From assembly GCA_022836615.1 (NCBI GenBank), contig MU405337.1, forward strand, positions 1-64,000: a stretch of DNA of 64,000 nucleotides, read 5' to 3'. This stretch comes from Annulohypoxylon bovei var. microspora. Its lineage: Eukaryota; Ascomycota; Sordariomycetes; Xylariales; Hypoxylaceae. Below, one piece after another: positions 46,153 to 58,777 of this stretch. Position 1 is the stretch's first letter, and each line of letters begins with the position of its first letter. Both the position numbers and the translations under genes were made by a program. The notes below the pieces were generated by a model. That model did not search any database. It was not told where the DNA came from and saw nothing but the letters and a program-made list of their open reading frames with translations.

Positions 46153-48303
46153 CTAAGGGTTGGGCGGGGACTGGGGCTGTATCGGCATAGAGGCGATGGT
46201 GTTCAAGTTTTGTAATCGGTGATGAAGATGATGGTGAGAGACGCCTTCCTCGCTGTCGCTCTCGACGGACTTCCGATGATGCTCAAGACTGTTGCGCCTG
46301 CTAGCGTTGCGACTGGCCTGTCGGCTAGCGCGTCGGCTTGCGGCCTGCTGACTAGAGTAGTACGAGTTATGCCGCGACGCCGACATGCGGTCTCCCGGAC
46401 GTTTCTGCATGATCTCAATTGTGGGGGCGTTCGGCGCTGTGGTTGGCCGCGAGGGAGTCGCCGTGGGCGGTCGGTGTTCGCCTCCCGCCGTCGATGGCCG
46501 ATGAGAGTGGACGTGGGCGAGGTGGTGACCTCCGAACTCAGCAGCACCTTGGGCCAAGCTCTGGGCGAAGGGCGAGCGCTTGCGTAGGACCGGGCCCTTC
46601 CAGTAGATGACGTATACGGCGATAACTAGGATAAATGCGATACAGAAGAGAATGGTCGAGGCATACTGAAGGTTCATACCCTTCTCGGCGCCGATGTTGG
46701 TATAGAAAGGAGTCGCAGGGATGGTGAGAATACCCGCTAAGAAGTCACGAGCCCAGCCGTTGCCGCCGGTCGCCGAAGCCGAGTACGGTCCGTAGGCGCA
46801 GATCATATAATCGATGGTGGCCATGTAGATGGCGTAATTGGCGATACCGATGATGCAGGTTCCGAACATGGAACCGATCCAGTGAAGCGGTGGGCCGCTA
46901 CTCGTCCAGGCGAAGATGATGAGACCGATCGGCAAACAAGGTGCTAACCAAAGCAGCAAAGACATACGTGATTCGTACTGCGCATGCTCATCTTCGGGAT
47001 GTTTTTCACGGCGCCGTTGGTTTCTCTTGAAGGCTGGTAGGAAGAGGAGCCAGCCAAGGACGTAACCAATACCGATGGGCAGGAACGCGAGACCAATCTG
47101 CCAAGAGTTGAAGTCCCACCGGCTATAGACGAGAACGAACGATTGGATCTGCATGAAGATGAGGGCGTCCGAGAAACCGGAGAGTAGCGATAGCGTGAGC
47201 ACGATGGGCTCGGTGAGGAACATGCGGAAAGGTCGTAACCAGGTGTAAATCAGCTCCTTCAAGGTAAAACGGCTCCAGAAAGATTCGATCTCGTCCGGTC
47301 CGTAGATGTTGGGGTCCTCGCCTGATTCTCTGCGCTTCTTGGCGATCTGGTTTAGCATGATGGTCGTGCGCGTCTCCGGTACTGTCAGAAGATGCAGTAT
47401 CTGCACGGCTCCGCCAAAGATCAGCTGTATCCAGATACACCACTTCCATGCTTGCGCCGGAGGCAAGATTTCGACAAAACCGCCAACAATTGGCCCGAGA
47501 ATCGATCCACCAACAGAAGAGAAGACGCTGTGAAAAATCAAAATCAGCTTCAGTGTTCTCCAGATCAATTGACCACCCAGGGACCAGCCATGGTAGATCG
47601 AACAATTGTACTAACACGAGGGATGGTCCAGCTGGCGTCCCCAGGAAAGTTCAGGAGAGGGAAAAATGACTTACATGTAGGCCACGGCATATTGCTGCCT
47701 GTCACTCTCAAACAGATCGGCCACCATTCCGAGCGTCACACTTCCTCCCGCTGTGGAAAGGCCTCCGAGAAATCTGCCCGCTAGCAGGCAACCGAAGTTG
47801 GGGGCTAAAACGACAGGTAGGGTGAATATATTGACGAGAAACAGGGAGGCCTGTAGGATCGGCTTGCGACCGAACTCTTCGGACCACGGAGCCCAAAGCT
47901 CACAGCCGAAAGCGTAGGCGATGAGAAAGATGGCGGCACCGACACGGGCAGCTTGGGTGCTGACGCCGAAATGGTCCGAGATTCCGTCGAGACCGTTCGA
48001 ATAGAGCGAGGTGTTGAAATTCATCGAGGTCTGGACGAGGAAGATGACGGTGAGAATCCACCACTTCTTCCATGCCGGAAAAGCGAAGCCCAGCTCGCTC
48101 TCGCAGTCTTCTTCCTTGAGCTCCCGCTTGCCCGTCTCGGTCTTCACCTTCTCCTTTTCGGCCACCCTCGCGGCAATGGACGGGTCTATGGTCGCAACAT
48201 GTCCGCCATTGGCGTGACCGACCGTCTCCTCGGAGCTGTAGGTCGGACGTTCTTCGTTGGGGCCGAACGTGGAGGGCCACTCTTTTTTTGAAACGCCGTC
48301 CAT
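46153..48303 (-). CDS. MFS transporter, DHA1 polyamine/drug type, with long basic tail (667 aa, 2 exons)
   Basis: Exon 1 is 48303-47675 and exon 2 47527-46153 (147-nt intron), joined as AYI/VFSSVGGSILGPIVGG. I chose Met 48303 (MDGVSKKEWPS) because the upstream frame lacks a good context. A cytosolic N terminus leads to WKKWWILTVIFLVQTSMNFNTSLYSNG, then WAPWSEEFGRKPIL (MFS loop motif) and GRFLGGLSTAGGSVTLGMVADLF. The order and the loop before helix 7 match the fungal DHA1 transporters related to TPO polyamine exporters. The C-terminal tail (about 550-667) is His/Ser/Arg-rich with RRASRQASRNASRRNS, a series of basic-directed phosphorylation sites. This regulatory tail is unusual for the family. 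Substrate is uncertain. Confidence 0.88.
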
Positions 48304-48898
48304 GGTTGGCTGGCTGGCTGTCTGGCTGGTTGGATACCCAGGGCGCGTTGAAAGTGGGTATGACTTCAGCGGGCGGGTGGGACAGCAGATCCTGTTACTG
48401 ACATGAAATGCCTTCGTAACGAGAAACACTTGACTAAGACCGCCCAGGCCGGGAAGGGAGGGGGGAAGAAGAGAAGCGAAATAATAAACAAAAGCTAGAT
48501 CGGGGAAGCCCTTGGTACCGGACCCGACGATATGATGTGGGTGGCTTAAATGACACAGATTAGGCCCGAGACAAAAAAGCTTAGGAGAAACAAAACTTCA
48601 AGACAACGTGCACGCCGGTCTGGGGATAGTCTCCAGTTTATATACGTGAGATGACGGAGACGGATCTAAAGCTTATTAATGGTAACAACAGAAATAAAAA
48701 GGTACTAATAAGAACTAAGCCCATGGGGAGGCGAGAAGCGAGGCAGAGAGAACGACCGAAATGCAGACAAAAAAGTGGGAAGTCATCAGGGACCTCGGGA
48801 GCCAGTCCAGTGACAAGTCGAGCTGTCAGCTTGTATGTATCATACCTTACCTAGTAAATCGGTCAGTCCACACTTGCGGATTCTGATGTATGTGGATG

Positions 48899-48946
48899 TA
48901 TGGATGTAGGTATGGATGTAGGTATGGATGTAGGTATGGATGTAGG
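48899..48946. repeat. 12-bp minisatellite, four copies
   Basis: The unit TATGGATGTAGG is repeated four times without error, with a half copy just before and a TAGGTAGG tail after. Confidence 0.92.
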
Positions 48947-48976
48947 TAGGTACGAGAGTGGATGTATATCTCGGTG

Positions 48977-49002
48977 TCTCCATCTCCATCTCCATCTCCA
49001 TG
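48977..49002. repeat. Hexanucleotide tract (TCCATC)n
   Basis: About four copies of the CTCCAT hexamer follow the minisatellite by 30 bp. Confidence 0.85.
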
Positions 49003-50346
49003 TGCCATCAACGGCTAACAAAGAAAGAAAGAAACCAAAAAACGTCGAAGCAACACTGATCGACTGCTACGGCTAGTGCTATACTACCTAGACTTCTAGG
49101 TAGGTACATATGTAGAGCCATTGGGATCCTGTATGTTTCTTTTTTTTCTTGTACATGACGCTGCCAGGACTAACCCTACGTAAGCAACATATGGAACATA
49201 AACAAGGATGCATTGGGCTTGTGGAAGAGTGAATGGTCAAATTGGCGGATTTGTATGCAATTCGCGGCTGGAATTCGGAATGGAATTGGGCTTCTAAGAA
49301 GGAAAAGGCAGTTCGAACGGAGCCATCGACCCGCGCCTACAGGTATGACGACAGCACTAGCTGCAGGTTGGGCTGGTTTAGAATGTTCTTTCTTCCTGGT
49401 TGCTTTAGCTAAACAGCTAACGAAGACACAATGGTGGTGTGAAATCGGGAGAAATCCGACAAGACGAGATGTCGATTACGTTGGTACGTTGGTAGGCTGG
49501 ATGTCCTGGCAAATCCGGGGGCTCCCCTTGGGGTCAACCGGATGCAGGATTTCATGTCAGACGACCCCATGTCTATGCAAGCCTATGGCACACGGTTTTC
49601 CGAGTTTTGATTTCTCTTTTTTTTCTGGGGAATGCGGGAAATAATGGTCATATTTAATTTCATTGTTCTTTTTTTTTCTTCTCCAGCTGTGATGTTTTGG
49701 AGATCTGGTTGGGGGAATTGGAAAAAAAAAGAAAAAGTGAGAGAACTGCATGTAGGTAAGAAAAATGCACATGGTACTTTCGTACATGAACTTACCCTCC
49801 ATCGTCATGTACATCTTGACCTTGAAGATTAGGTACATACATACCTTACCAAGATAGGCACAAAGACTCGAGAAGGACGACTAGTCGCGGCAAGAACGAT
49901 CTAAGAAAAAAAGTAAGATGCACAGACAAAGTAAAGATGACGAAGATTAACATGAGCCTCAGCAAAGATATTACGATATGATGTCATATGAGGGGCGCAA
50001 TTATATGAGGAGACTTGGGGGAAGCTGGAAAGCTGGGGGAAAGTCGTATGGGGGAGTTGTATGGGGGTATGGGGAGGTTTCAACCGTCTTTACTGTCTCT
50101 TCGCTTGATACCCTCCTGCCCTCCCTACCTTCCCCATTACTACTTTTTACCTTAGGTACATTCTGCGTAGGCAGGTACATGCCTACTTACCTAACTACTT
50201 ACATCTACGTTTCCGTGTAATGTATATTTTTATGTTTCTATGTTTCTATTAGTTTACTTCTATTTTGTTTCAATTACTGCCCTACCACGCTTCCACGCAC
50301 GGTTGCTTCGGACCCGTCAGGTCTGGCCTGGCGACTACGGCGCATA

Positions 50347-50377
50347 AGACCCATAAAACCCATAAAACCCATAAAAA
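50347..50377. repeat. 9-bp tandem repeat CCCATAAAA
   Basis: Three near-perfect copies of AGACCCATAAAACCCATAAA-type units lie head to tail. Short; no function seen. Confidence 0.75.
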
Positions 50378-53300
50378 GGTCAGACGTTGGGTTACACCGA
50401 TTGCACACGACCTCCACGAGAAAGAGAGGGAAAAAAACACCGCAAAATTCCGTGATACCGGCTTGGACTGCGTAGATAGTGTTACCCAAGACACCTAAGA
50501 CACCCAACACCGCGGGGGGTTCCATTCCAACTGTCCAAGGGGACTCGCTACTGTAACTCGGTAACCAATTCGAACTCGAGAGATGTATTGTACTTATGTA
50601 GATGGAACGACATGTTTGCTACCCAATGCCAAACTGCCGACTTTACGTGGGGTAAAAGTGGTGGGAGTGGATGTCATTAACAGTCCTCTTATTGACCGTT
50701 TTGACCTTCTTGACCTGGAAGCCTGGTCGTGCTTAGATAAGTTATGTAACTACATCACGATCCCCGGTGTATTTTAAGGTGAGCTGGGTGAAGAAGTGGA
50801 GCAGACAGGATGGTGAGGAAGAGGATACCATTTACATCCAATTTGTGGAAACATTCTGTTTGTAAATTCCGGGGTAGAAAAGAAAAGAAAGGACGAAGGA
50901 TTTAACATGAATATCCAGAAACGACTTCGACGACGAAAGAATAGGAAAAAATTAATAGATTGCGACGAAAAGAAGAGACTCTCAATCGCGGCGCTAAGCA
51001 CGTTTACACCTTAGCGCTCGTCGACCAATTGCCAAATACGTCATTGAGAGCGGCAATCAGTTTGTCGGTTTGCTTGGATTATTTGAAGATCCATGAATTC
51101 CCAGGGGCTAAGCGTTTATTCCCTGCCCCTTGTCCCTTGTCAGCACGTCTCTTAGCAGCTTAGGTCTTCCAGGTCTTCCCTAGCTCCCCCCTAGCGGTAT
51201 CTAGTAGTCTAGCTCGCCTAGGTAAAAAGCCACATCTAGCGCGTCGTTTACGTATGTGGCCAACTCGTCTGCCGGCGCGGCGTCTTTTTCATCCTCTCTA
51301 TCTTCCCATCGTTTCAAGGTTGTTTCTTGAAAAAGTCGCCGCACGATGGCTTGGCATGCGCGGGATACTAGCTTGAGTTTAGCTGACCAGACTACAAGAT
51401 AAGGACTAGGTAAGCCGCGATTTTAGATCGAAACATCGAATTCATTACCTTCTACAGTGTGTCAGCGACTCAGTGTCAGACCTCAGGAGCTGTCAAGTCA
51501 AGCTTTCGCCGTGGCTTCCTACAGGATTCTTGGCGAACATCCTGGTTTGGAGATGCTGGAGGCTGGAGGTGATGGTATGTACTTCGTAATACGGTAGTTT
51601 CTCCTTGTCACTGTCCGCATACAGACCTATTGTACTAATTATAAGTAGAATAGAGAATTCGACCAGCGATCCTAATGTTTCTTTCAATCCTCCAACTTAG
51701 ATGTCGCTCAACTCCGAAAGTGTGACTAAAAGAGAATCATCCTTTATATATGGTGGTCTCCCCCTGGCATCGTGAACCGAATATCTTTACCTTGTGAGCA
51801 CGTCGGTCGTTTATAATTAGATGCTACGGACTGCATGCTCCATACTTTCGGCCCGGGATGCTTTGTTGGTCCCGTCAATCATTGCGCTATTTAGGACAAT
51901 CGTGCAATGACAATTCCAAGTCAGGCCTAGTGGACCACTCACCATGTGGTGTAGCGAGATTTTCTTTGCTAGGAATCCCGAAAATTTCCTTTAGCACCAC
52001 TTCCTACGACCCAACATCACCAGTATCTGGGACCACGCGATTTTTCTACTTGGAGATAGCTCGGATTCCCAGATGCTACTGTAGGTATTAACTGAGCTCC
52101 GAAACGTGTCTCCTACCTCGTTGTTACCGCTCAGCTACCGCCAAAGCTACCCAACACGGTCACGAGACCTGAGAAATAAGCACATCGAATCACTCTTCTT
52201 AGGTAGGTAGCATCTATCCAAAGTCCAATTGTGTGGGCCCGGAAGAACAGTGATCGCGGAGTTCAACGTCATTGCAAGTAAACGACGATGATCCAAAGTT
52301 AAACGAAGTCAACCCATAAGCAAGCGATGCCGGTACGGCAGCGAAGTCTCCAGGGCAAGATGTTTGTCAAATTACCTAGGCAGATTGCTAGCACCTGTTA
52401 AAAGCTCCGTTTATTACCTAATGAATGCGAATTCGCCGAGTACCTGAAAACCGTTGAATCTTCGAAAGCCTCGACCTAACACCGAGACATGATTATTTGG
52501 TTGACCGAAGCTGGTTGCAGTAGCAGATAAGTCGTGTGTTACATGAATGTCTTTTCCCCTATCATTGAGAATGTGGAGATCCTGAGGGCCATCTACAACT
52601 GAAACATTGACCCATCCGGTTCTCACACTATGGTTTAGTCATTCGATGAAGAATGGGGTGTTTTATATTGTAAAATTTCTTCTTCCGCTTTGGCAATCAG
52701 GTGATACATCGTAAGTAGGTAATGAGATATGGGCATGGCCGACATGCGGAGGTAGTTCATTAGAACTAATTCCAGTCTTCATTGATTACGTTGATGTCTT
52801 TAGCATCGAAGAAAGACATCGGCGAAAACGAGCGCTGAATCTTCCAATACTATAAAATCCCGAGGTAAAGTTGAAGACTATTCCACTAAGGAATAATAGG
52901 GGTATATCAGTAAGTGACCCCATTTCCACAAGAAAGAAATAGGGAAGTAAAGCTAAGGCGTGGACCGGATCGATTAGACGAAGCTTAGGCGTTTCTTCTC
53001 AATCACTTCACTTCATAATAGATTTCCCAATACCCATCCTCATTACCTATTTCCAATTGACTAGGTAGCTTACGACCGGTTATGACATTTTAGACCTCAT
53101 ACACGCAACTGCCACCCCCTTAGGAAAACCTTCTCACACCATGTGGCTCGGTGTCGCCTTTAGGCGTGCGCGAGAAAGCAGATGGCTCTTCTAGTCACCC
53201 GTAATGGTCGACAGCACGGGGCTTGAGGACGTTTAAGGTCTTCTCCGGCCCAAAGACTGACCTGGATCTCGGCATCGGAATCTTGAGCCGAAGCAGTCTT

Positions 53301-55525
53301 CTCTCTGTATATCCATGCCCAATGTTACAACAACGAGCGTCGTTGAAAGGGATAACCGCATCACCTCATTTTTTGTCGAGATGAATACATGCAAGACACG
53401 ACCGCCATTCACATCCCCGAACCGGCAAGCTAAAAAGAGCTCTTTTCTTTTCGATCTAATGCAGAACTCGTAGCTTGCTTGCTGCAGGGCATGCCTGTGC
53501 CGTGCTTGTGCCGTATGCAAGAGGCGAATTGTCAGCAGGGTCGAGGATGCCGGCCTGCAGCCGCCATAGGGTCGGGTAAGACAGTCGCTGACAATGCTTG
53601 CACCCCCTCTTTCCTCCCCCAACAAGACCAAATATCGGGGATCAAGACTAACGCGAGATCTCTCAGGTACAAGAGAGCTTGACAAATTATTAGTATCAGG
53701 ACTCGATGAGGATCTTGTAAGACTTACCAACCTCCACCTTCTTACCATCGCTTTGGGTTGATATTCAACCGAGACATTTCCAGCTTGTGGTGCTTCGATC
53801 ACAACGCAATTGCACTTCTACCTACACATGTCACGCATAGAGTTACCATATTGAAGAAATGTATGTAGCTGGAAAATTACCTTACGTGGATCTGGCGGTG
53901 GGTGAAGTAGGCTTCGATCACAAGACAATTTTATGTTGGGAGGGGCGACATTTAAAGAATAAGATCTTGGATAATATGGGTCGCAACTTAACGAACTCGA
54001 TACTTTGCCTTTCATTGTATACAGCCGGCCACTTGATCGAACTGGGGTTGCACCTAATGTGAGTAAGCTGACTTATGAGTCGGTGAACTATAGTATCTGA
54101 TATTGTGGCGAGGGTAGATACAATAACAGAGCAAGCGTAGCTACCTGAAGTAGGGATAAACAGTATAACGACAGTGACTTCAAATATTTGAAATGAGGGA
54201 GCGTAGATCATAGAAATCTGGATGAAGCAATTGATACTGAAATGTGCCTCAGTGTTGCATGCTGAGCCGATGGTTTCGGTAACGGCCCCGATTGGGAGGG
54301 GGTCAGCTTACGCCTTTACAATTTCAGTTGCTTGTCCTTGTACGTATAGAAAATTGACTTAAGAATTTAAACCGTAATATCCTACATTGCTACATAGTTA
54401 GGTAAGCTATTTTCCATCCAAGACGAAGAGATCAATGTGACTAGAAGGATTGTTTTCAAGATATTCGCTCTAAGTACCTACCTACAGATAACTTGATTTA
54501 GAACCTTCGATTAACAAGAGTTGAGGGGTTGACAAGTAATATTTCACATTATGATATACCCCAAAAAGGATCTAGCCTCTATGCGACTTAGCAAGGGGAA
54601 AACACGGGAGATCCTCGATGTTCTAGATTCCCTGCATCCTTCCCGTATGACATGCAGTGTAATCCAGAGAGGCGAGATCAGCAATCCGTGATTCGGATTA
54701 TTTCGGAGTTGTTCTGTCGACGCTGGAAGATGGACTGATTTTCTGCCCGTATATCGGACCATCCCGGCGGCCTTGCATGTGAACATGGATCGTTACTGAA
54801 ATTTCCGAAGCCTCCACGAGCGAGCCTTTCAACGGTATCGGAAACACACCTAAACGAAGACAAGGCTTTGCCACTTGCCCATATCTCATGTTATCCGGCA
54901 TTAGAATAAGGCTCGCTTGCAAAAGGTCGGGCTAACGTGGACCCCCGTTCCACGACTGGCCGCGTAACGGCGTTGGAAACTGTTTCCGAAACGGGCTGGT
55001 TGCGTCGTCGGGTCTAGATACTGAAAATAGGCCTGCTGGGAAAGAAGGGGGATGGTGTGAGGGACTTGATATATCGGAATAGAGAAATGTATTCTTGGCA
55101 TCGTAGGCTGTGTGGGGATTTGGAGTCATCTCAAACTATCCAACTTTTACCAGGTCCCGCAGATGCATACCTATAGAACCAGGTATAGGCGGACGAGAAC
55201 AGGAAAAGAAATGGTTGAAGTTTGAAAAGGGCGTACTTTTGAAAGCGTCTACCTTTGAGTAACAACTGCGTCACTATGGACGGGTCGATCATCTAAGCTT
55301 GCAATTCATTTGTTCCCTAGGTGCTTGGTTCATGAGTATGGCTCCCTAGGCAACTATCGAGATACTTGTGGATAGCTTCGTGATACATGTAATTGATTAC
55401 TCATTGACAGGTAGGTACCACACATAAATTCTAGGTATTAATCAGTAGCTCTCTATTGTTCGCCGAATATCTAGATATAGAGATTCCCTAAGCTCTTAAT
55501 ATGTGTTGTTCTTAATAAGAGAATA

Positions 55526-56343
55526 TTAATGATTCTCCGAAGACGAAGAGGCAATGCGTGGCGGCTTCTCGCCAATATACCATTTTTGGTTCAAGCCGGT
55601 GCACTCGGGAAGGTCACCTTCAGGCACTTCAACTAGGGCGCTGTTGGATCCTAAGACAAAATGGCGGGCAGGTAATACCTCAATATCAGAAACTGGCTGG
55701 ATTCGATGATACACATCATGAGTATGAGTGTCGCGGTATATCTGCTCCTCTTTAATCTCGTGAATGTGTGGGCGAACGGTTTCGTGAGTTATGGCTATAA
55801 AACTTTTGAGTAAACTGTAGTGTGAAATGAATGGGAAACTTGCAATATACCTTGAGCGTAAGATGTAGTCTTGTCGGTATCAACTGTGTTTGAAAGGCTT
55901 GGGATGGCATTTCCAGATATAGGGGAACTCTGGCTTTTTACACAATCATTTATTTCCCCCTTTGCCGGAGAGCTACTTTCCTCGTCCATAGGAGTACCCA
56001 TCTCAGAGCCGTGAGAAACGCCTCTATCTGGCTCACTGCCAACTTCAGGAGGAGAATGAGAAAGGTCTGTTTGTTCTCTAATACCAGGAACTATATTCAT
56101 AGGTTGATGTGGGAGAGGAGTCTTATTCGGACTGTTCGCGGTAGAGTTGCAATTTGAGTCATATTTCTGACCCGTTGCAAGATTTGGGCTCGCGATAGTG
56201 TTTCCTACATTCAAACGATTCTTAGGATACTTGGGGTGTTTTTGAATACGTGGTGTTCGACGTCTGGCTTCATATGTATCCGTAGTAACGGGGGTTTGTT
56301 CGTCGTTGCTTCGCCTTCGAAGGAGAGCTTTTAGCCACCGCAT
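55526..56343 (-). CDS. Disordered protein with His-rich 'HETV' domain (about 253 aa, 2 exons)
   Basis: Exon 1 (56343-55851) and exon 2 (55794-55526) join in phase as SYAQ/AITHETVRPHIHEIKEEQ. The first 160 residues are basic then Ser/Pro/Asn-rich and predicted disordered. The C-terminal part has YRDTHTHDVYHRIQPVSDIEVLPARHFV, then LPECTGLNQKW. The HETV...VYHRIQPV.D.E.LP pattern is the same as in the protein at 57356-58291 (HYHRTVQPVKDTEILPEQH), so the two are related. Such His-rich repeats occur in fungal proteins annotated as 'allergen' that resemble stress-type (LEA-like) disordered proteins. Function is not established. The two genes are divergent with about 1 kb between them. Confidence 0.72.
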
Positions 56344-56417
56344 AATATAAGAAGTATAGGTATGTATAAACTATCACTATAATAGGAAAACAAATATAAC
56401 TTTAGGTCTCTGCTTTA

Positions 56418-56660
56418 TTACGTACTTAAATTGAAAGTGTGTATTGGCTTAAAGTCCATTGTTTTGATTGTGAAAGCAAATCCAATGGCTCCAAAGGCAA
56501 CCATGAATCGGAGTATGAACATATTTTGGATTAGAATGTACAGTTTTTCCGCGACAGCGCACAAAGCGAGAAAATGACGTGCTATTACAAATTTATGACC
56601 CGTCATAGCAAATGGATGATGCGCGAACGAAGCGTCATCATCTACAGTTATATCTTCCAC
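56418..56660 (-). CDS. Small hypothetical protein (80 aa), uncertain
   Basis: This is an 80-codon frame with an acidic start (MEDITVDDDASF) and a hydrophobic middle (HFLALCAVAEKLYILIQNMFILRFMVAFGAIGFAF), which could form one or two membrane spans. I do not recognise it. It lies 75 bp upstream of the start of the preceding minus-strand gene. It could be a chance frame in the shared promoter region. Confidence 0.25.
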   Translation of the reverse strand: MEDITVDDDASFAHHPFAMTGHKFVIARHFLALCAVAEKLYILIQNMFILRFMVAFGAIGFAFTIKTMDFKPIHTFNLST

Positions 56661-57355
56661 AAAAATAAAAAGTCAACGTGCTGAAGACGTCAAACCCCAG
56701 AAAAGACGACTGAAAATCCGCATGCACCGAGGAGGACCGATTGAGGTGCTTGGTTTAAATGCATATTGCGGGCGATTTATTTGTATAATTAATAGCTAAT
56801 AATATAGCTTAACTTAAGCTCATATAAATTACGACATTCTCGAGTCAGTTAATGTGTTCCTTGACCTTTCGTTCGTGACTATCTCTTACCTAACACTAGC
56901 ATGCAGGATCTTAGAATTATCCCTGGCGGAACATATGATGAGGGGATTCTAGGAAGACCCAATACTATACATCGTCAACATATCGTCAGTAAACGAGATA
57001 TCATTATTCCCGTGAAAATAGACTTCAAGTTTACTTTCTTATTACATCTTTCAATCTCCATCGCACGTCAATGTAGCCTATGAATAGCACTAGACCCTTG
57101 GCGTACAAGCCTCTATTTCATTTTAGCCGACTCTACCTGATTGGATACCGTCACGAATCGTGGCCGAATACAGTAATTCTTAACTGGGCATGCAACTAAA
57201 GGCACACTAAAGTCCAACTAACCATTACATCAGCCAGTGAAGTCTATTGGTATATATAAGCTTCCTATGCTTCACTTGTATGGTTTCAATTAAGCTCCTC
57301 ACTCCTAAAGCTTTTGCCCCTAACATTTATCTGCCCATTTTCAACTTGATACAAA
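56661..57355. promoter_or_regulatory. Promoter region of the HETV-repeat gene
   Basis: This non-coding stretch precedes the gene at 57356. It ends with a TATA box (57251-57260) and a C/T-rich leader. Poorly supported 60-codon frame at 56901-57083 ignored. Confidence 0.5.
57251..57260 (+). promoter_or_regulatory. TATA box
   Basis: TATATATAAG lies 96 bp before the ATG at 57356, with C/T-rich leader and CCCCT (57317-57321, a stress-element core in fungi) between. This is typical of strongly induced genes. Confidence 0.55.
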
Positions 57356-58291
57356 ATGAACAAGACTAAAGAAACTATTCGTGATTTCATTGGGAAAGCT
57401 GGTCACAACGATACCACCGTCCATGAGTCGGTCGAGCCGGCTGTCAAGCGGGAAACTGTCAAACCGACCCAACATGAAGATATCAACACAGCTGTGAACA
57501 AGGAGGTACATCAGGATCACTATCATCGCACTGTACAGCCTGTTAAGGATACGGAAATTCTTCCTGAGCAACATCAACACAAAATTGGCAAAGTCCAGCA
57601 TAGGGATTATGATCACCGTGACCATGAAGGCACCAAGAAGACTCTGGCGGCTGAGAATGAGAGATTTAAAGACGAACGTGTCGTTCAAGATACCGTACAC
57701 ACACAGAGCCAGGCCCCGACAATTCAGGGGGAGCGTATTCACCAGTATGTTAACAAGTCGTGAACATTGCCCTAGTATTGAACTAATATAATGCGAAATA
57801 GCCACATTCATGAGACGGTCCAGCCAATCCTACACAAGGAAACTATCCAACCCAATGTTGTCCACACCACAGTTCCTGTCCACGAGACTCATCACAACCC
57901 CGCCCAGCATCACACAACAACTTCTTTGCCCCCAGTTACCATGGAGCAATACAAGCACTCAGGTGGTTCCCTAAGCGGACAACAGGACAGCTTCGATGCC
58001 TTCGAGGGCGAGCCGAAGACTATTCGTGGTACCCTCTCATCCATGCACGGCAAAAAAGATTCGGGCTTCGAGAACCCCCCGGCTGGAGTTTTCCATGGTG
58101 ACTTTGGGTCTTCAGATGGGCACAAAGATCACAAGGGCAAGGCTGCCACTACTCACGAGGGTCAAGCTGGCCCATTCCAACAGTCAGCACATGCTTCGGA
58201 CTCTACAAGGAAGGAACACCACAGTTTCTTAGATAAGTTAAACCCGATGACCGATTCAACTGGGGATGGGAAGCCTGGATTTATGAAATAA
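57356..58291 (+). CDS. His-rich disordered repeat protein, fungal 'allergen'-type (292 aa, 2 exons)
   Basis: Exon 1 is 57356-57744 and exon 2 57802-58291, joined at GERIHQ-type to HIHETVQPILHKETIQPNVVHTTVPVHETHHN, in phase. Repeated units alternate TVHESVEPAVKRETVKPTQHED, EVHQDHYHRTVQPVKDTEILPEQH and HETVQPILHKETI. The second half is Gly/Lys/His-rich and hydrophilic (HGDFGSSDGHKDHKGKA). There is no signal peptide, membrane span or Cys pair. It matches the architecture of fungal proteins annotated as 'allergen'; LEA-like stress protection is plausible from composition but not proven. Its cousin lies divergently at 55526-56343. Confidence 0.82.
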
Positions 58292-58777
58292 GGACAAATA
58301 TCTCTTGAAGTGGTTGTTCGTGAAGAAATAGTCGGCAGACTGTTGTAACTATACGTCTACCTAGGTAGGTATTTAGGTAGGTAGTCATTAGACCATCACG
58401 TTGTCAAATATGGAGGGTTTTGTAAATATGCACTGCAAATAAAATTCATGATAAACGAATCAACTACAGCGATAAGACATAGGTGAAACTACTCTGGGTA
58501 TATACCTACACATAATTCAGTTGCGTTTAGAACATGTTCTATGCCGCTAGGGGTAAGATAGGCTGGGCAACGATTAAAGGGGTAAAAAAGTGGTTCTGTG
58601 CTTCAACACATTTAGGTAACAACTGTCATTCATTCATGAGAAAAGTCTTCGGAATTGAGATTTTAGAACAAGTGAGTATAGTTCTCCGCTAACTTAAGGC
58701 TATCTACCTACACATAGGATAATTGAAAGCTGCAACATAGAATGCATCTCAACCCTTCACCCAAAATATTTTCGACT
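58292..58777. other. Intergenic between convergent genes
   Basis: Contains CTACCTAGGTAGGTA and TTAGGTAGGTAG (58357-58384), two neighbouring copies of the dispersed palindrome. No gene. Confidence 0.6.

Larger units (their letters stand above)
48304..55525. other. Gene desert (7.2 kb)
   Basis: No frame shows a recognised family. The longest, 53233-53802 on the minus strand (189 codons), is Ser/Arg-rich and looks random. The stretch has a 12-bp minisatellite (48899-48946), a (CTCCAT) tract, poly-T runs near 49140, 49616 and 49670, and the CCCATAAAA triplet repeat at about 50350. A multi-intron gene or RNA gene could hide here. Confidence 0.5.

Noticed and set aside
47123..47617. 164-codon frame spanning the transporter intron
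   Set aside because: Wrong frame of exon 2 plus the intron of the MFS gene at 46153-48303.
53233..53802. 189-codon minus-strand frame
   Set aside because: Ser/Arg-rich, no recognisable domain, no splice partners, random-looking.
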